Translations under genes and position numbers: made by a program
In this document: positions 36,451 to 45,901 of the stretch, piece after piece
How positions within the stretch are numbered: the stretch's first letter is position 1
Layout: every line of letters starts with the position of its first letter
Notes under the pieces: model-generated
What the model saw: the letters and a program-made list of their open reading frames with translations, nothing else
Told to the model about the DNA's origin: nothing
Databases searched by the model: none
DNA from: Candidatus Heimdallarchaeota archaeon
GTDB lineage: Archaea; Asgardarchaeota; Heimdallarchaeia; Heimdallarchaeales; Heimdallarchaeaceae
DNA length: 64,000 nucleotides
Direction: 5' to 3'
NCBI GenBank assembly: GCA_016840095.1
Contig: JAEOSZ010000011.1
Location: 27,506-91,505, forward strand

Positions 36451-39327
36451 TTAGATTCCAGTTATTGCTTCTGCACGAGAACCTAGTATCACATTTGTGA
36501 TGAAGAGACTGATTATCTGTAATAACATCAGAAGCACACCAATGGCGCAGAAAATCTGGAATTTTAATGGATTCCATGCCATGTACCATGTGATTGTTCC
36601 AGCTCTCGCTGACAGTATCAGAAATATAGTCGTTGAAACTTCTGACAAACAGTACAGGAATGAAACTAAAGATCCTGCAAATACATTCAGTGAGATTAAT
36701 GGAATAGTAATCTTAGCGAAAGTCTTCATTCTTGATGCACCTAAATTAAATGAAGCCTCCTCTAAGACTTGGTCTACTTGTTGTAACCCTGCATAAGCAG
36801 AACGAACCGTAAATGGTATTTTCCGTATAGTGTAACTCATCACCAACAGAGTTATTGCAACTCCTACAAAGGGATCTAACCTTAATCCTGCCGTAATTTT
36901 CGCCATCATGTTGTTGAATCCAGTTGGATTTGCAGATGCTATTCCACTCCAATCAAATGTTCTATAATACCCGATTGCTAGCACGATTCCTGGAATTGCA
37001 ATAGGTATAGTAACAACTGCATCTAGTATTTGTCTTCCTCTGAACTCCTTTCTACTTACAACATATGCAGCAAGTGAGCCTATTATAATGATAATTAATA
37101 CAGCAAGGACACTATAGACAAGCGTATTAATAATATAAGGAGGTATATTATATTGTGATTCCGTAAAGATGTCTTTGTAATTTGAACCCGTGAATGATAT
37201 ATCTGAAGGTCGCGTGCCACCTAGTGTTTCTAGAAATGACATCAGTATAACTCCTACATGTACAAGCAAAGAGAATGTAAATAACAATATCAAAAATGGA
37301 TAGATTATAAGCAGTTTCCATCTTGCTTTGGATAGCCTATATTGTCCTGCTCTTCCTTTACTTACCATTGAATATGTTTTTAGAGATACATATTTTCTAA
37401 TTGCAAAGAATCCAATAAGGGCTATAATTAGAAGTATCGCTCCAAGAACACAAACTTCAGGCGTGATCTCAACTGACCCCGCTTTGGAAAAATTTTCAAA
37501 AACATAATATGGTAGGAATTTCTTAGCTTCAGCATCTCCCATTGCTGCAAAGATAATTGGAGTACCTACATCCTCCATAGAAAGGATTAGTACTAAGATT
37601 GCACCAGCTCCTATCCCAGGCATTGCCAAAGGTAAAGTAACAGAACGGAATAATCTAAAACTTCCAGCTCCAAGATTCTCAGCTGATTCTTCCATACTAG
37701 GATCGATATTTAAGAATGAAGAAAATGCATTAAGGTAGACTAAAGCATAGAAATGAGAAACCTGAACGAATACTATAGCAAACATTCCAGAGAATATTAA
37801 CTTTGTTTGAAATAATGGTATAAGTAAGAAATTATTCAAGAAACCATTCGGTCCTAAAATTAGTCTGAATCCCATACCTGAAATGAAAGGAGGTATAATA
37901 AGTGGTGCAAGAGCAAGAACACTTACCAATTTCTTTCCTGGGAATTCAAATCTGGCTAGAACAAATGCTAAAGATGTTCCTAGTATGACTGAAAAGATAG
38001 TTGTCATAAAACCAAGTATTATTGTATTAAGTACTTCACCATGATCTTTACCACTCAGAGTTATTACAGTAATTTCAACTGTATCTTCATACTCTGCAAT
38101 TAATGGCAGACTAACAGCAACTTGGGAAATATCTAAGATTACGGTTCCACCCTTTAACTGTGAAAGGAACAATAGATTATTAGTCGTATCTATATAGAAA
38201 TCACTTGTTCTAAATACAGCTGTGGTATATTCATTCAAATGTATAAAATTAGAAATGTTTGTAACATCAAATACTTGAATACCATAAGAGAAAGGAAGAC
38301 TATCATCTAATGAAATGAAGTACCCTAAATTACCCAATATCTCAACTTCATAGAGCTCACCAACTTCTGCATCAGTGTAATGTTCAATCAGCACTAGGTT
38401 TGATGGATCGGAAATATTGAAAATTCCTAAACCTTCTTCAGCTAGTGTTATGTAAGCAATATCTCCCACTATGTCAATATCCTGAGTTGGTAGTGGGTCG
38501 ATGATTGAAAGAGAATCAGTTGTGTGATGATAAGCAAGAACTGGAAGACTAGGGTCGGTTATATCATAGATTTTAACTCCAGTTGTATAACCTACAACAT
38601 ATAACAAATTATTGTCAACAAAAATCTCATCTGCATCAGTGGCAACATCTGTTACGTTTAATACAACAGGTTCAAATGGATCTGTAATATCAATAATTGC
38701 AAAACCCTTTCCATTAACATCTAAAAATGCTAGATTATCCTCCACTAACAGAAAATCTGTATTGTTAGCTAAATCATAAATGTGACACATTGGAGCGAAA
38801 CTTTCATACACATCAGATATGTTGAAAATTACTAGACCACCTTTTCCTGCAGCAGTGTACAGAAGATCATCAACAATAACCATTTCATTAAAACCACTGA
38901 TTTCCTCATAGTATTGCCGTACTTCCGTAATCTCAGATGGGTTCGTAATATCTAGAATTTCTATACCATGACTTCTTTCAGCGCTAAAAACAATATTTCC
39001 ATCAACTGAAACAGCTGCAGCAGGTCCTCCAAAATCTTGTTTGTCTTTAGAGAAGAATTGCGTTTGATTATCTCCCGGAAAATTAAAGAAACGTTCTGAA
39101 AAAACATTAGCTATCGGAGCTCCAGAAAATTGTCCATTGAAATAAACCGCTCCTGTTAGAACTGAGAATAGTGGGATAATCATCCAAACAATAAAAATGA
39201 ATGCCACAAGAACTATTATGAAATTTGTCGACGGTTCTCGTAATAATTTGACATAAAGAAAATCAATAATTGATCTTCTCTTTTTTACTTTTCCCTCTTC
39301 ATTTGATTTATCACTAGAGCTAGCCAT
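36451..39327 (-). CDS. ABC transporter double permease with extracytoplasmic LVIVD-repeat domain
   Basis: 958 aa. First membrane helix about 36-60; residues about 95-415 are an extracytoplasmic region of seven or so repeats ending in VFDVTN/IFNISD/IYDITD-type strands, characteristic of LVIVD repeats (beta-propeller); then two fused permease halves. Each half has an EAA-type loop (ESAENLGAGSFRLFRSVTLP near 546; EASFNLGASRMKTFAKITIP near 857) for contact with the ATPase. Fused double permeases occur in Fe(III) and thiamine uptake systems (FbpB, ThiP). The solute-binding protein gene lies upstream. No ATPase gene is present in the neighbourhood. Confidence 0.88.
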   Translation of the reverse strand: MASSSDKSNEEGKVKKRRSIIDFLYVKLLREPSTNFIIVLVAFIFIVWMIIPLFSVLTGAVYFNGQFSGAPIANVFSERFFNFPGDNQTQFFSKDKQDFGGPAAAVSVDGNIVFSAERSHGIEILDITNPSEITEVRQYYEEISGFNEMVIVDDLLYTAAGKGGLVIFNISDVYESFAPMCHIYDLANNTDFLLVEDNLAFLDVNGKGFAIIDITDPFEPVVLNVTDVATDADEIFVDNNLLYVVGYTTGVKIYDITDPSLPVLAYHHTTDSLSIIDPLPTQDIDIVGDIAYITLAEEGLGIFNISDPSNLVLIEHYTDAEVGELYEVEILGNLGYFISLDDSLPFSYGIQVFDVTNISNFIHLNEYTTAVFRTSDFYIDTTNNLLFLSQLKGGTVILDISQVAVSLPLIAEYEDTVEITVITLSGKDHGEVLNTIILGFMTTIFSVILGTSLAFVLARFEFPGKKLVSVLALAPLIIPPFISGMGFRLILGPNGFLNNFLLIPLFQTKLIFSGMFAIVFVQVSHFYALVYLNAFSSFLNIDPSMEESAENLGAGSFRLFRSVTLPLAMPGIGAGAILVLILSMEDVGTPIIFAAMGDAEAKKFLPYYVFENFSKAGSVEITPEVCVLGAILLIIALIGFFAIRKYVSLKTYSMVSKGRAGQYRLSKARWKLLIIYPFLILLFTFSLLVHVGVILMSFLETLGGTRPSDISFTGSNYKDIFTESQYNIPPYIINTLVYSVLAVLIIIIIGSLAAYVVSRKEFRGRQILDAVVTIPIAIPGIVLAIGYYRTFDWSGIASANPTGFNNMMAKITAGLRLDPFVGVAITLLVMSYTIRKIPFTVRSAYAGLQQVDQVLEEASFNLGASRMKTFAKITIPLISLNVFAGSLVSFLYCLSEVSTTIFLILSARAGTITWYMAWNPLKFQIFCAIGVLLMLLQIISLFITNVILGSRAEAITGI

Positions 39328-39465
39328 TTTTTTTCAACCAAATTTGGATAGATAGTGATGTAATATCTTAATGCTTTTTGAAGTTTATCCCTAGTTTTTA
39401 TATAAACAATTATTAAAATTAAGCTTACTTTTAGTTTACTTTACCTAGCTTAACATGATAAATAT

Positions 39466-39485
39466 AGAAAAAAAGGGAAAAGGGA
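39466..39485 (-). terminator. T-rich tract between binding-protein and permease genes
   Basis: On the minus strand, CCCTTTTCCCTTTTTTT follows within 30 bases of the binding-protein stop. It may end most transcripts and so keep the binding protein more abundant than the permease downstream. Confidence 0.4.
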
Positions 39486-39492
39486 GGTATGT

Positions 39493-40986
39493 TTATTTCT
39501 TTTTCTTCCTGATTAAAACCAATGTTGCTACAAAAATTGTTGTAATGAAAACAGGTATCATTGCAAATGCGTTTGTTTTAGTTGTAGTTGGGTTAAGGAA
39601 GTTCAGTATTGCATTATATTTTGCTACAGCAAAACTATACCATTCACCATCTTTTTGAGCTGAGAAAAGTGGATCATCTTGATATTGTTCATTCCAATCA
39701 ATTGATTCTTGCTCAGTCATTGTTACGGCTCCAAGATCGTCAACCAGATCAAAGAACGTAGTACTGTTGATAGTCAAATCTTCGAGTTGAGTAACCATTT
39801 GACCCCATGTGTTTCTTAAAAGTGTATGTGGTTCTGTGATTGTGTTATGGAAATAGTAAATAGTTGTATCTAAATTCTCTGTTGCAAGTGTCTCATTGAA
39901 ATCAATACCTTCATTGTTAAGAGTTTCAATGAATAAGGCTTTGTGGTAAGGTTTTGTCAAACCAAAAGGAGTATCAAAAGCTGTTTCATTAACGGGAAGT
40001 CTATCTAGACCTTCTGTTAACCAAACTGCTTGACCTTCAGGAGTATTAACGTATGTTAGGAAAGCTACTGCTTTATCATAATCATCACAGTTAATTCCCA
40101 TAGCAATTGGATCACCATTAACAATTGATTGACCTTGTGGAATAATATATTGACAACTTGGATTTTCTCTATTAGCAATAACTCCATAGAAATCTATAGT
40201 CATTGCTATACCTACTTCACCACTTACGACAGCAGCTCTTGTATCAACTGATCCGGGATAGATTCCTGAGTTAGCACCCATTCGAGTCATAATTGACCAT
40301 CCTTCTTCCCAGCCAAAAGCTTGGAGTATGATTTGGTAAATTCTTGTGTTTGAAGTAGTTAAAGGAGGATCACCCATACTTATTGCTTTGACACTTGGAC
40401 TGATGTAATATGCTGGACTAGCCAATTCTTCCCATGTAGATGGTACATCTAAACCATAAGTATCTAAGAAATCATGATTTACTGTAAATCCAAAAGAAGA
40501 GATAGCATTTGCTGCCCAGATAATACTTCCATTTGCTGCAAAAGATTTCATCGCTGCACCTGCAAGTTCATTTGGAACACTTTCATTTATTGCGGTAAAC
40601 AATGTTGCATCAGTGACTGGGTCAATGTGTTTTAATAAGCCCCATTTCTCAACTGTGTTGAATAATGCGGGACCACCACCCCATGCAATATCTACTGATT
40701 TAGAAGGATCTTCCAAAAGTGTTTTCCATCCTGAATCTGTAGAAGCTTGTCTAAAATCAAAGTCAGTTACTGTCATCCCAAAAGTATTGTATGATGAGGC
40801 AACGAAAGCTTCTGCGAATGCTCCTGTTAAGGTAGAATCATGGCGAGTAACAAATTTTAGAACACCAGTAGCATCTTCTATTTCTGTAGGAGCTACAGCT
40901 GTATTTGCACTAGTTATCAAAACTGTTGACCCTGCAGTTAATGATGCAATCAAAAAAACTAGAATAGCTATTCTTTTTATATTCAT
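39493..40986 (-). CDS. ABC transporter solute-binding protein (Fe(III)/thiamine type), membrane-anchored
   Basis: 497 aa. Signal peptide 1-27, mature domain with the family-1 pattern (GVLKFVTRHDSTLTGAFAEAF at the start, DIAWGGGPALFNTV near 120, YPGSVDTRAAVVSGEVGIAM near 255, TYVNTPEGQAVWLTEG near 320). A C-terminal membrane helix near 475-493 with RKKKK replaces the lipobox used by bacteria. It delivers ligand to the permease encoded 165 bp downstream. Ligand class (ferric iron, thiamine or polyamine) cannot be fixed. A perfect palindrome overlaps its promoter. Confidence 0.85.
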   Translation of the reverse strand: MNIKRIAILVFLIASLTAGSTVLITSANTAVAPTEIEDATGVLKFVTRHDSTLTGAFAEAFVASSYNTFGMTVTDFDFRQASTDSGWKTLLEDPSKSVDIAWGGGPALFNTVEKWGLLKHIDPVTDATLFTAINESVPNELAGAAMKSFAANGSIIWAANAISSFGFTVNHDFLDTYGLDVPSTWEELASPAYYISPSVKAISMGDPPLTTSNTRIYQIILQAFGWEEGWSIMTRMGANSGIYPGSVDTRAAVVSGEVGIAMTIDFYGVIANRENPSCQYIIPQGQSIVNGDPIAMGINCDDYDKAVAFLTYVNTPEGQAVWLTEGLDRLPVNETAFDTPFGLTKPYHKALFIETLNNEGIDFNETLATENLDTTIYYFHNTITEPHTLLRNTWGQMVTQLEDLTINSTTFFDLVDDLGAVTMTEQESIDWNEQYQDDPLFSAQKDGEWYSFAVAKYNAILNFLNPTTTKTNAFAMIPVFITTIFVATLVLIRKKKK

Positions 40987-41004
40987 TTTCTAATCAACCT
41001 TTTT

Positions 41005-41025
41005 TTTGATATAATCTATATCAAA
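41005..41025 (-). promoter_or_regulatory. operator-like palindrome over the binding-protein promoter
   Basis: TTTGATATA-ATC-TATATCAAA is a perfect 9+9 inverted repeat with a 3-base centre, 19 bases before the ATG at 40986. It is AT-rich and also contains TATA-like sequence, so a dimeric regulator bound here would block transcription of the transporter. AGGTTGATTA between it and the start serves as a ribosome binding site. Confidence 0.6.
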
Positions 41026-41233
41026 TTACATTTTTGCATTTAGACTATAAAGTTTTTGCACTATCGACAAAAGTTCTCTTAGGCTTATGCCAATAAGAAG
41101 TACTATAATCTTATTTAAACTCCCATACATTGATACTTTTAGCTTTTTCTCTATAAAAAAAATAGTTGTCATACAATAAAACTCAATAATAGCTAGTGGC
41201 TACTTCTTTTAAATTGAATAAAATAGTGATAAT

Positions 41234-42769
41234 ATGAAAAGTAAACACTTCATTAGCATTGGTATTCTAATTCTTTTTACTTCAGTGATAAGTAATCAAG
41301 TTTCTGGAAACACATTGTTTTTGACTGAGTTAACATCACATACTGAAATTCAAAGCACAACTCTAGATTTTGAGAATGTCGTTTTCATAACCTGGGATGG
41401 AACTAATTATAAGGCTCTTGAAGATTTGATTAATGATGGAACTCTAGTCAACACAAAGAGAGTTGATGACGTAGGTTATAGACAAACTGTAAGAATTTCT
41501 TCACATTTAACTAGCACAGGAGCTGGTTTAGCTTGTTCAGAAACAGGTTATGGTCCAGAACATAATCTAATACCTTATAACATGTTTGGTGCTCCAGAAG
41601 AAGACAAAGTATCTATTCCAGATGGTATGACTGTTGGAGAAAAACTGAAAAATGTTTATGGAGATGATATCACAAACATTTTTGTTTTTTCTTGGCAAAC
41701 AGGAGAAATGGATTTGACTTACATTAATCAAAATCCGATGATAGATCCAATTTATGACAATATGAAAGAAGATTTCGATGTATATTTTGCTTCTGAAAGC
41801 CTAAACTGGACTCCCAGTGATCCAGAAGCAAGAGATGCTACATTTCATGGTTTCTATGAAGATGTTCAGAAATATCAATCTCCTGTAATGAGAGCTGAAT
41901 TTCTTGGAAACAAAGCTGCAGATTTTCTTGCTAATAATGTGACAACTGATAGGTTTTTCCTACGAATACATCTAACAGAACCTGATCAAGCCGGTCATGG
42001 ATATGGTGTAAGAGATACTTCAACAGGAGAGTATACGCCAGAATACAGGCAATCTTTGATAGACTGTGATATTGCCACAGGAATGATTTTAGATGAGCTT
42101 GAAAATATGGATGTATTGAATGAAACCTTAATTATTATAGGGGCTGATCATGGTATGTATCATCGAAGTCATGATGGTGGAGTTTGGCCAGTTAATCACC
42201 CAGAAATAACTTCTATGACATTTATAATCAATGATGATGCTGTACAACATCCTACAGGTCTTCCTGTATATCAAAGGGATGTGGTCCCAACTATCTTAGC
42301 TTCCATGGGTATTAATACTGCAGTCTTCTCACCTTCATATGACGGTGGAGACCAAGAAGGACAACCATTCTGGGAAAGAACAGATACTGTTGATCCTATT
42401 ATTTACAGTGCTAGTTATCAATTCCTTGGACAAGCTTGGACGGATTTTACTACAGATACAAAGCTAACCGAAACTTTCAACCTCTCCTTGATAACCTTTG
42501 ATTGGGATAATACCTTGAATGGTGTTCTAGAAGTTGATGATCTTGTTATCGAATCTGATTATTCTAGATGGGAAAGAGTAAACTTCTTCAATATTGATGT
42601 TGAAGATTTCAAATCAGGCAAGAGTACATTCCACTTTACAGTAACAGATTCGTCTGGAAATTCAAGTACATTCGATCTTGTAGCTAAGGTTTCTGCACCG
42701 ATTTGGTTCTCAATAATAGGTGTTCTTGTCGTTAGTTCTTACATAGTAGTAAAACGAAGAAGGAAATAA
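41234..42769 (+). CDS. secreted alkaline-phosphatase-superfamily enzyme (phosphodiesterase-like)
   Basis: 511 aa. Signal peptide 1-26; metal-site motifs of the alkaline phosphatase/nucleotide pyrophosphatase fold: VVFITWDGTNYKAL near 50, HLTEPDQAGHGYG near 245 (Asp and His ligands) and IIIGADHGMYHRSHDGG near 300 (Asp-His ligands). The nucleophile Thr/Ser is probably in the stretch RISSHLTSTGAG near 95. An Ig-like segment about 410-480 (FNLSLITFDWDN) precedes a C-terminal membrane helix and KRRRK tail. It likely hydrolyses a phosphate or sulfate ester at the cell surface. Substrate unknown. Confidence 0.85.
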   Translation: MKSKHFISIGILILFTSVISNQVSGNTLFLTELTSHTEIQSTTLDFENVVFITWDGTNYKALEDLINDGTLVNTKRVDDVGYRQTVRISSHLTSTGAGLACSETGYGPEHNLIPYNMFGAPEEDKVSIPDGMTVGEKLKNVYGDDITNIFVFSWQTGEMDLTYINQNPMIDPIYDNMKEDFDVYFASESLNWTPSDPEARDATFHGFYEDVQKYQSPVMRAEFLGNKAADFLANNVTTDRFFLRIHLTEPDQAGHGYGVRDTSTGEYTPEYRQSLIDCDIATGMILDELENMDVLNETLIIIGADHGMYHRSHDGGVWPVNHPEITSMTFIINDDAVQHPTGLPVYQRDVVPTILASMGINTAVFSPSYDGGDQEGQPFWERTDTVDPIIYSASYQFLGQAWTDFTTDTKLTETFNLSLITFDWDNTLNGVLEVDDLVIESDYSRWERVNFFNIDVEDFKSGKSTFHFTVTDSSGNSSTFDLVAKVSAPIWFSIIGVLVVSSYIVVKRRRK

Positions 42770-42789
42770 CCTTCTATTCCCTTTTTTTC

Positions 42790-44391
42790 TTAATGAAAAT
42801 TGACTTTTTTCTGTTCATACCCAATTCTATTACCATTATCGTCTTGGAATATAAACTCAATAAAAGTTGGTCCTAGGAAATTAGTTGCAGGAATTTCCAC
42901 CATTTTTGGTTCATGAGAGTTAGATTCTAAAACCATAGGATAGAGGTGGTTTGTATATAGTCCCCCTCTTGAAAAAGAGACTCGTAGTGTCCCTATAATT
43001 CCCTCCTCATTTCTATTGTAAAGATGAACGGGAATGCTAAATGGTTTATGAATAGGTGCAGAATCTGGTGCTGTTACTCTGATTTCAATGCTTTTATCCT
43101 GTTTATCTAAATCTAAGTCTGGGAATGAAAACTTCCAGTTGATTTCTTCAAAAAATGTAGGCATTGATTTAGCATTATCTGTTTTTCTAATGCTCTTCCT
43201 ACCCTCAATAATGCCTTTATCCCATTTTACTTCTTTATGAGCATGTATAGACACATCGTGCTCTTTCATGTCATCATAACTGTATCGTACTTCTCGGATG
43301 TTCGAATTACCTAAAGTGTTTCCTCTCTGTAAGAGTATGCAATTTGGACTTCTGTATAGATATCTAAAATCATGCTGCAGAGTAGGATCAATAGGGAACC
43401 AAACACCATTCACAAAAAATTCTGCTTGTGAATGATGTACCCATCCTTCATGCTCACTAAGAATAATACTGGTTGTCAATCTTGCAGGAACATTTGCTGC
43501 TCTGCATAAACTAACAAAAAGAGCTGAAAACTCTGTACAATCACCTAGTTTGTTTTCTATTGCATAAGTAGCTCCATAATCTCCATCTTGAGGTACATAA
43601 GTGAGATTCTCTTTTACATATTTTAGGAAAGCCAAAACTTTGCTGAGAGGTGAATGAGAAGCATATCTTCTAGCAACATTGGAGATGTCTCTATTTGATG
43701 AATCCAGAAAAGGTTCAGGTTTTGTATATCTCTGAAATACATCAGGATAAAGCTTCTCAATATTTTCTTCCTCCCCTCTAATGCGCGTGACATCGTAAGC
43801 AACTAATCTTGTAATCAAATCTGCTTTATATGCTAGAGTAATTTTTTCTTTTGGATTAATTTGGTGGAAATAAAATCTTAACCATCTATTTCCTTCATTA
43901 TCTGTTATCAGTTTTGTCGGTTTAAAATTACTTTCAACACTCAATACCTGTTGAATTGGAGATATTGAAGGTGGGATCATTAAATCAAGAATAAAGTTGT
44001 TTAATGGGAAGTTGTTAGGGTTTGTAAGTTGAACTCCATTGAAGAGAACCCAACGATAAATCAAGTGTTTATTTGTTCGAATATTCACTTTTTCCCTTCT
44101 TTTATAGTCCCCTTCAATTTGTAGGAAATATGTACCGGAAAATAAATCAGGCGTTATTGGAAAAGAATAGATTTGCTGTAAACCAGTTTCTTCTAATCTA
44201 ACTTGATCTGAATCAATAATTGTACCTATTGGAGAAATCAGTAATATGTGTAATTTCTGATGTGTTCTACTTCCAACAAATGGTATGTCTTCCTGTTTTC
44301 CTGAGATTAAAATAATGTCACCTATTTCTGCTGCTAAATCACTAGATAAGGGTCGAGTCTTATTTTGTTTAACATGAACAATATTAATCAT
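42790..44391 (-). CDS. transglutaminase-like cysteine protease-fold protein
   Basis: 533 aa. The core matches the transglutaminase-like superfamily: KLGDCTEFSALFVSLCRAANVPAR (catalytic C285), WVHHSQAEFFVNGVWFPIDPT (His and Asp of the triad). N-terminal residues 1-220 and C-terminal 420-533 are beta-rich, Ig-like (PIHKPFSIPVHLYNR). No signal peptide is visible from this start, so it is either cytosolic or exported another way. Archaeal members are mostly uncharacterised proteases or peptide-processing enzymes. Convergent with the phosphodiesterase gene. Confidence 0.82.
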   Translation of the reverse strand: MINIVHVKQNKTRPLSSDLAAEIGDIILISGKQEDIPFVGSRTHQKLHILLISPIGTIIDSDQVRLEETGLQQIYSFPITPDLFSGTYFLQIEGDYKRREKVNIRTNKHLIYRWVLFNGVQLTNPNNFPLNNFILDLMIPPSISPIQQVLSVESNFKPTKLITDNEGNRWLRFYFHQINPKEKITLAYKADLITRLVAYDVTRIRGEEENIEKLYPDVFQRYTKPEPFLDSSNRDISNVARRYASHSPLSKVLAFLKYVKENLTYVPQDGDYGATYAIENKLGDCTEFSALFVSLCRAANVPARLTTSIILSEHEGWVHHSQAEFFVNGVWFPIDPTLQHDFRYLYRSPNCILLQRGNTLGNSNIREVRYSYDDMKEHDVSIHAHKEVKWDKGIIEGRKSIRKTDNAKSMPTFFEEINWKFSFPDLDLDKQDKSIEIRVTAPDSAPIHKPFSIPVHLYNRNEEGIIGTLRVSFSRGGLYTNHLYPMVLESNSHEPKMVEIPATNFLGPTFIEFIFQDDNGNRIGYEQKKVNFH

Positions 44392-44631
44392 GTGATAACC
44401 ACTAGCTCAAGTAATGCAGATAGGTGAAGAAGTATATTATTTATACTATTTTCTGCATTCAAAATAACCTAAAAATTTAATTTAAATATACGTATTATTG
44501 TCGGAGTGTCTGTAGTAACTGTATTTGGTAATTCATAAAATCATTCCAATTATTGAAATAAATTCGAATCTGGAGGTTTTTAACTTTTTAACGTATTTTT
44601 GTCGGTAAAGTCGATTCAATTCATTTAGCAG

Positions 44632-44644
44632 AAAAGTTTAATTA
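44632..44644 (+). promoter_or_regulatory. BRE/TATA promoter of the 361-aa surface-protein gene
   Basis: AAAAGTTTAATTA, the same BRE/TATA form as the promoters at 18169 and 62333. It lies 47-59 bases before the ATG at 44691. The predicted transcript start falls at about 44665-44672, on the inverted repeat. Confidence 0.5.
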
Positions 44645-44664
44645 GGAGTAAATTTCTATATTAG

Positions 44665-44680
44665 GTGCACTTACGTGCAC
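44665..44680 (+). promoter_or_regulatory. inverted repeat GTGCAC-TTAC-GTGCAC at the predicted transcript start
   Basis: Two 6-base self-palindromic boxes separated by TTAC form a perfect 16-base inverted repeat except for the centre. It sits between the TATA element and the ribosome binding site GGTGA (44681-44685). It could be a repressor operator or a small 5' hairpin limiting translation. Its G+C content stands out from the flanks. Confidence 0.55.
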
Positions 44681-44690
44681 GGTGAAATAA

Positions 44691-45776
44691 ATGAAAAGAA
44701 AATATATTTTCAGTTTAATTCTAATTGTGGGAATGATTGCTGGTATGACACAAACACAATCATTACTGATTTATGACAATCCCCTACAATTCGGAGGTAA
44801 CAAAATAGCTTTTGATATCTCTCATGGTGGTTATCATACAACAGAAGCTGATCTAGCTCCCATTATCGGAAACTTAACTGCCGCAGGTAACGAAGTTATC
44901 TACATTAATGATACATGGTCAATTACTGATGACATTGATGCTATATTCTTCACACAACCTGACGACAACTATACAGTTGCTGAATTAGCAGATATTGTAG
45001 CCTGGTTTGAACTAGGAGATAAATTCATGTGGGTATCTGGAGATTCAGATTATGGTGGTTTCTTCAATCCATGGGCAGGCAATGGCATTCTTGATGCTAT
45101 TGGATCAATTGCAAGACTTGATGGAACTTCAATTGAAGATCCAGAAAACAGTGATGGTTCTGCTTATCGTGCTGCCGCAACCGAAGTTGGTTATGGTGAC
45201 CCATTGTATGATACAATGGCTGAAGCACTTGCAGGTGATGCTGATACTGGAATGACTATTCCAGCAGGTGTTATCTTCCATGGACCATGTGCTATTGTAG
45301 CATATGACGGAACATACTATAAAGATCTTAGATATGGTGAATCCGTATTCCCAGAAAGAGTAAATGTAATCTTAACATACAGTGAAGATGCAATTTCCCT
45401 TGACTCCGATGTTAGTGATGGATGGGGAGCAAACAACACTGCAGGTGAATACAGTATCGATTTATATGCAAACGTAACAGGAGACATCTTTGATACTGGT
45501 CTATATCCAGCACTTGTACATGAAAAATTCAGTGAACACAGCAGCAACTTAATGGTTTCTGGTGAAGCTATTTATACATACTACAAATTCATGTATAACC
45601 AAATAACAGAAAATGGTGTATATAACGATGGATTACACTATGGTCAATGGTTAGTCAATAACATCCTAAACTACTTCTTAGTAGACAAAGGAGTACCAGA
45701 AGAAACATCCGCATTCTATCTTATTCCATTAGCTGCTATTGGTGTAATTTACGCAATATCCCGCAGAAAGAAATAA
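44691..45776 (+). CDS. secreted membrane-anchored protein with DUF4350/amidotransferase-like fold
   Basis: 361 aa. Signal peptide 1-24, C-terminal membrane helix about 343-357 and RRKK tail. The body starts KIAFDISHGGYHTTEADLAPII, then GNEVIYINDTWSI, DAIFFTQPDDNYTVAELADIVAWF and FMWVSGDSDYGG, the order of a Rossmann-like class I amidotransferase/DUF4350 domain; the same pattern is embedded in the subtilase at 13.8 kb. Catalytic Cys of true amidotransferases is not evident, so a binding role at the cell surface is more likely. Promoter carries a GTGCAC inverted repeat, and a T-rich terminator follows. Confidence 0.78.
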   Translation: MKRKYIFSLILIVGMIAGMTQTQSLLIYDNPLQFGGNKIAFDISHGGYHTTEADLAPIIGNLTAAGNEVIYINDTWSITDDIDAIFFTQPDDNYTVAELADIVAWFELGDKFMWVSGDSDYGGFFNPWAGNGILDAIGSIARLDGTSIEDPENSDGSAYRAAATEVGYGDPLYDTMAEALAGDADTGMTIPAGVIFHGPCAIVAYDGTYYKDLRYGESVFPERVNVILTYSEDAISLDSDVSDGWGANNTAGEYSIDLYANVTGDIFDTGLYPALVHEKFSEHSSNLMVSGEAIYTYYKFMYNQITENGVYNDGLHYGQWLVNNILNYFLVDKGVPEETSAFYLIPLAAIGVIYAISRRKK

Positions 45777-45781
45777 AACAT

Positions 45782-45808
45782 TTCTTTTCTTTTTTCTTTT
45801 TCTTTTAG
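45782..45808 (+). terminator. T-rich archaeal terminator
   Basis: Five bases after the stop codon come successive T3-T6 runs separated by C, ending in TTTTAGG. No hairpin is needed for archaeal termination of this kind. Confidence 0.6.
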
Positions 45809-45901
45809 GTCATTAAAAATACGATATTTGATTCACATTTTTTATCTAAATTGTTAAATAACTTCTAAAGAATTCAATAGTGCAGAAGAAGTGAGAAACC
45901 T

